Assembly (NCBI GenBank): GCA_002898915.1
Contig: BEHO01000054.1
Location: 1-7,251 of the forward strand
Origin: a bacterium HR12
GTDB taxonomy: Bacteria > Actinomycetota > UBA4738 > HRBIN12
Length of the DNA: 7,251 nucleotides
Reading direction: 5' to 3'
Of this stretch, positions 5,458 to 7,251 are shown one piece after another; the first letter of the stretch is position 1; each line of letters opens with the position of its first letter. Made by a program: the position numbers and the translations under genes. The notes beneath the pieces were generated by a model that was not told where the DNA came from, did no database searches, and saw nothing but the letters and a program-made list of their open reading frames with translations.

Positions 5458-7251
5458 ATGTCCGAGCAGTTGCCCGCACGAGCCAGGGTCGTCGTGGTCG
5501 GTGGGGGGATCGTCGGCTGCAGCGTGGCCTACGGTCTCACCAAGCGAGGATGGGACGACGTCGTGCTGCTCGAACGCAAGACCCTCACCTCCGGCACGAC
5601 CTGGCACGCGGCCGGACTCGTGACCGAGCTCCGGGCCACGGCCCCGCTCACGCGGCTGGTGCTCGACTCGCTGCCGATCTTCGAGTCGCTGGAGGCGGAG
5701 ACGGGCCTGTCGACGGGGTTCCGCAAGACCGGCCAGATCACGATCGCCTGCAACGAGCCCCGGTGGGCGGAGGTGCGGCGCCAGGCCTCGATGGCCAAGG
5801 GCATCGGGGTCCCCGTCGAGCTCCTCACCCCGGAGGAGGTGCGGGAGCGGTTCCCTCTGCTGGACGTCTCCGAGGTGCTCGGGGGCATGTACTTCCCGAA
5901 CGACGGGGTCGCGAACCCCTCCGACACCACCCTCTCGCTCGCGAAAGGCGCCCGGATGGGGGGCGCCCGGATCTTCGAGCACACGGAGGTGACGGGCGTC
6001 CGCGTCGAGGACGGCCGCGTCCGCGGGGTGACGACGACCCGAGGGGACATCGAGGCCGAGGTCGTCGTGAACTGCACCGGGATGTGGGGTCGGGAGTTCG
6101 GAGCTCGGTCGGGGGTGAGCCTCCCGCTCCAGGCGACGGAGCACTTCTACGTAGTCACCGCGCCGATCGAGGGTCTCCCGGAGGAGCTCCCCGTCCTCAA
6201 GAGCTACGACGACTGGTGCTACGTGAAGCTCGAGGGCGGCAGCAAGCTCATGGTCGGCTTCTTCGAGCCGGGCGGCACCCCCTGGGGCCTCGACGGGATC
6301 CCGAAGGACGCCGAGTTCGTGCGGCTCCCCGAGAACTGGGAGCACCTCTCGCCCTTCATCGAGCAGGTGGCCAAGCGCATCCCCATCCTCCAGGACGCGG
6401 GGATCCAGCTCTTCTTCAACGGGCCCGAGAGCTTCACGCCCGACGCCAAGTTCCACTTCGGCGACGTGCCGGGGATCGACGGCTACTACGTCGCGTGCGG
6501 CTTCAACTCGGTCGGCTTCCTCACCGGGCCCGGCGCGGGCAAGGCGCTCGCCGACTGGATCGTGGACGGGCACCCCCCGATGGACCTCTGGGACGTGGAC
6601 GTGCGCCGCACGTTCCCCTTCCAGGCCACCCGTCGGTACCTCGCCGAGCGCGTGCCGGAGGTGCTCGGGCTCCTCTACGACATGCACTGGCCGTTCCGGC
6701 AGTTCGAGACGACTCGGGGCCTGCGCCGCTCGGCCGTCCACGATCGCCTGGCGGCGGCCGGGGCGTGCTTCGGCGAGGTCGCGGGGTGGGAGCGCCCGAA
6801 CTGGTACGCGCCCCCGGGGGTCGAGCCCCGGTACGCGTACTCGTACGGGCGCCAGAACTGGTTCCCGTACTCGGCCGAGGAGCACCGGGCCGCGCGCGAG
6901 GGGGTCGCGCTGTTCGACTACAGCTCCTTCACCCAGTTCCTCGTCCAGGGGCCCGATGCGGAGCCCGCCCTCCAGCGCCTGTGCACGGCGGACGTGGCGG
7001 TGCCGGTCGGACGGCTCGTGTACACGCAGATGCTGAACGAGCGGGGCGGGATCGAGGCCGACGTGACCGTGACGCGCCTCGCCGAGGATCGGTACCTCGT
7101 GGTGGGCGCCGCCGCGGAGCAGCGCCGGGATCTCGACTGGCTGGAGCGGAACCTCCGGGGTCGGGTGGCCGTCACCGACGTGAGCTCCGGGTACTGCACG
7201 CTCGCGGTGATGGGCCCTCGCTCCCGGGAGCTCCTCGCGGGGCTGACGACG
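5458..7251 (+). CDS. FAD-dependent oxidoreductase with GcvT domain, dimethylglycine/sarcosine dehydrogenase family (3' truncated)
   Basis: The first 598 codons are present; family members run to about 810-830 residues, so roughly a quarter is missing beyond the edge. The start ATG follows AGGAGG (5443-5448), which overlaps the regulator's stop codon, so the two genes are probably one operon. The N-terminal DAO-type domain (about 10-370) opens with the FAD-binding GGGIVG (15-20) and E39. SGTTWHAAG (45-53) contains H50, matching the histidine that binds FAD covalently in dimethylglycine dehydrogenase. H229 in TEHFYVVT matches the conserved active-site region histidine of that family. A linker domain follows (about 375-430), then a GcvT-like folate-binding domain from about 435 with MLNERGGIEADVTV (525-538), D535 being the likely equivalent of the catalytic aspartate of glycine-cleavage T-protein. 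The expected role is oxidative N-demethylation with transfer of the one-carbon unit to tetrahydrofolate. This close-knit subfamily (GFFEPGGTPWG, 267-277; GRQNWFPYSAEEHRAAREG, 464-482) is common in soil bacteria, and I know of no firmly assigned substrate for it. Confidence 0.94.
   Translation, partial: MSEQLPARARVVVVGGGIVGCSVAYGLTKRGWDDVVLLERKTLTSGTTWHAAGLVTELRATAPLTRLVLDSLPIFESLEAETGLSTGFRKTGQITIACNEPRWAEVRRQASMAKGIGVPVELLTPEEVRERFPLLDVSEVLGGMYFPNDGVANPSDTTLSLAKGARMGGARIFEHTEVTGVRVEDGRVRGVTTTRGDIEAEVVVNCTGMWGREFGARSGVSLPLQATEHFYVVTAPIEGLPEELPVLKSYDDWCYVKLEGGSKLMVGFFEPGGTPWGLDGIPKDAEFVRLPENWEHLSPFIEQVAKRIPILQDAGIQLFFNGPESFTPDAKFHFGDVPGIDGYYVACGFNSVGFLTGPGAGKALADWIVDGHPPMDLWDVDVRRTFPFQATRRYLAERVPEVLGLLYDMHWPFRQFETTRGLRRSAVHDRLAAAGACFGEVAGWERPNWYAPPGVEPRYAYSYGRQNWFPYSAEEHRAAREGVALFDYSSFTQFLVQGPDAEPALQRLCTADVAVPVGRLVYTQMLNERGGIEADVTVTRLAEDRYLVVGAAAEQRRDLDWLERNLRGRVAVTDVSSGYCTLAVMGPRSRELLAGLTT

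Noticed and set aside
4636..6885. A 749-codon open frame on the minus strand
   Set aside because: It lies opposite three well-supported plus-strand genes (aldehyde dehydrogenase end, XRE-cupin, FAD-GcvT). Its product is Arg/Pro/Glu/His-rich with no recognisable domain, and it spans gene boundaries. Long antisense frames are expected in very GC-rich coding DNA.

Overview
This window is very GC-rich coding DNA with codon third positions almost always G or C. Together with actinobacterial-looking promoters and a ClpC-type ATPase, this suggests a high-GC actinobacterium, perhaps a soil or deep-branching uncultured lineage. That assignment is inference from composition and protein style. No mobile element, CRISPR array, tRNA or rRNA is visible, and no stretch above 300 bases lacks a gene.

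Layout. Positions 1-986 (+) hold the C-terminal third of ClpC, the AAA+ unfoldase of the ClpCP protease, cut by the left edge. A 124-bp convergent gap (987-1110) follows and carries three GC-rich hairpins that probably end transcription from both sides. Next come two minus-strand genes: adenine deaminase (2826-1111) and, 78 bp upstream of it, a small 85-residue protein of unknown function (3162-2905). Divergent from these is a plus-strand block: an NAD(P)-dependent aldehyde dehydrogenase (3255-4757), a HTH-XRE/cupin regulator (4826-5443), and an FAD-dependent oxidoreductase fused to a GcvT-like folate-binding domain (5458 to the right edge, cut off).

How the genes fit together. The plus-strand block looks like a small catabolic regulon. 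The oxidoreductase belongs to the dimethylglycine/sarcosine dehydrogenase family, which oxidatively demethylates N-methylated amino acids and hands the one-carbon unit to tetrahydrofolate. The aldehyde dehydrogenase would oxidise an aldehyde such as betaine aldehyde or an aminoaldehyde, and the XRE-cupin protein would be the local sensor and regulator. The best-supported unusual signal is a pair of look-alike promoters, one before the aldehyde dehydrogenase and one before the regulator, sharing an identical 10-base block around the -35 box and a similar block at the -10. This is consistent with co-regulation, possibly by the cupin regulator itself. The substrate cannot be fixed from sequence alone. 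I see no clear sign of a wholly new biological system; the genes are recognisable families in an accessory-looking arrangement.
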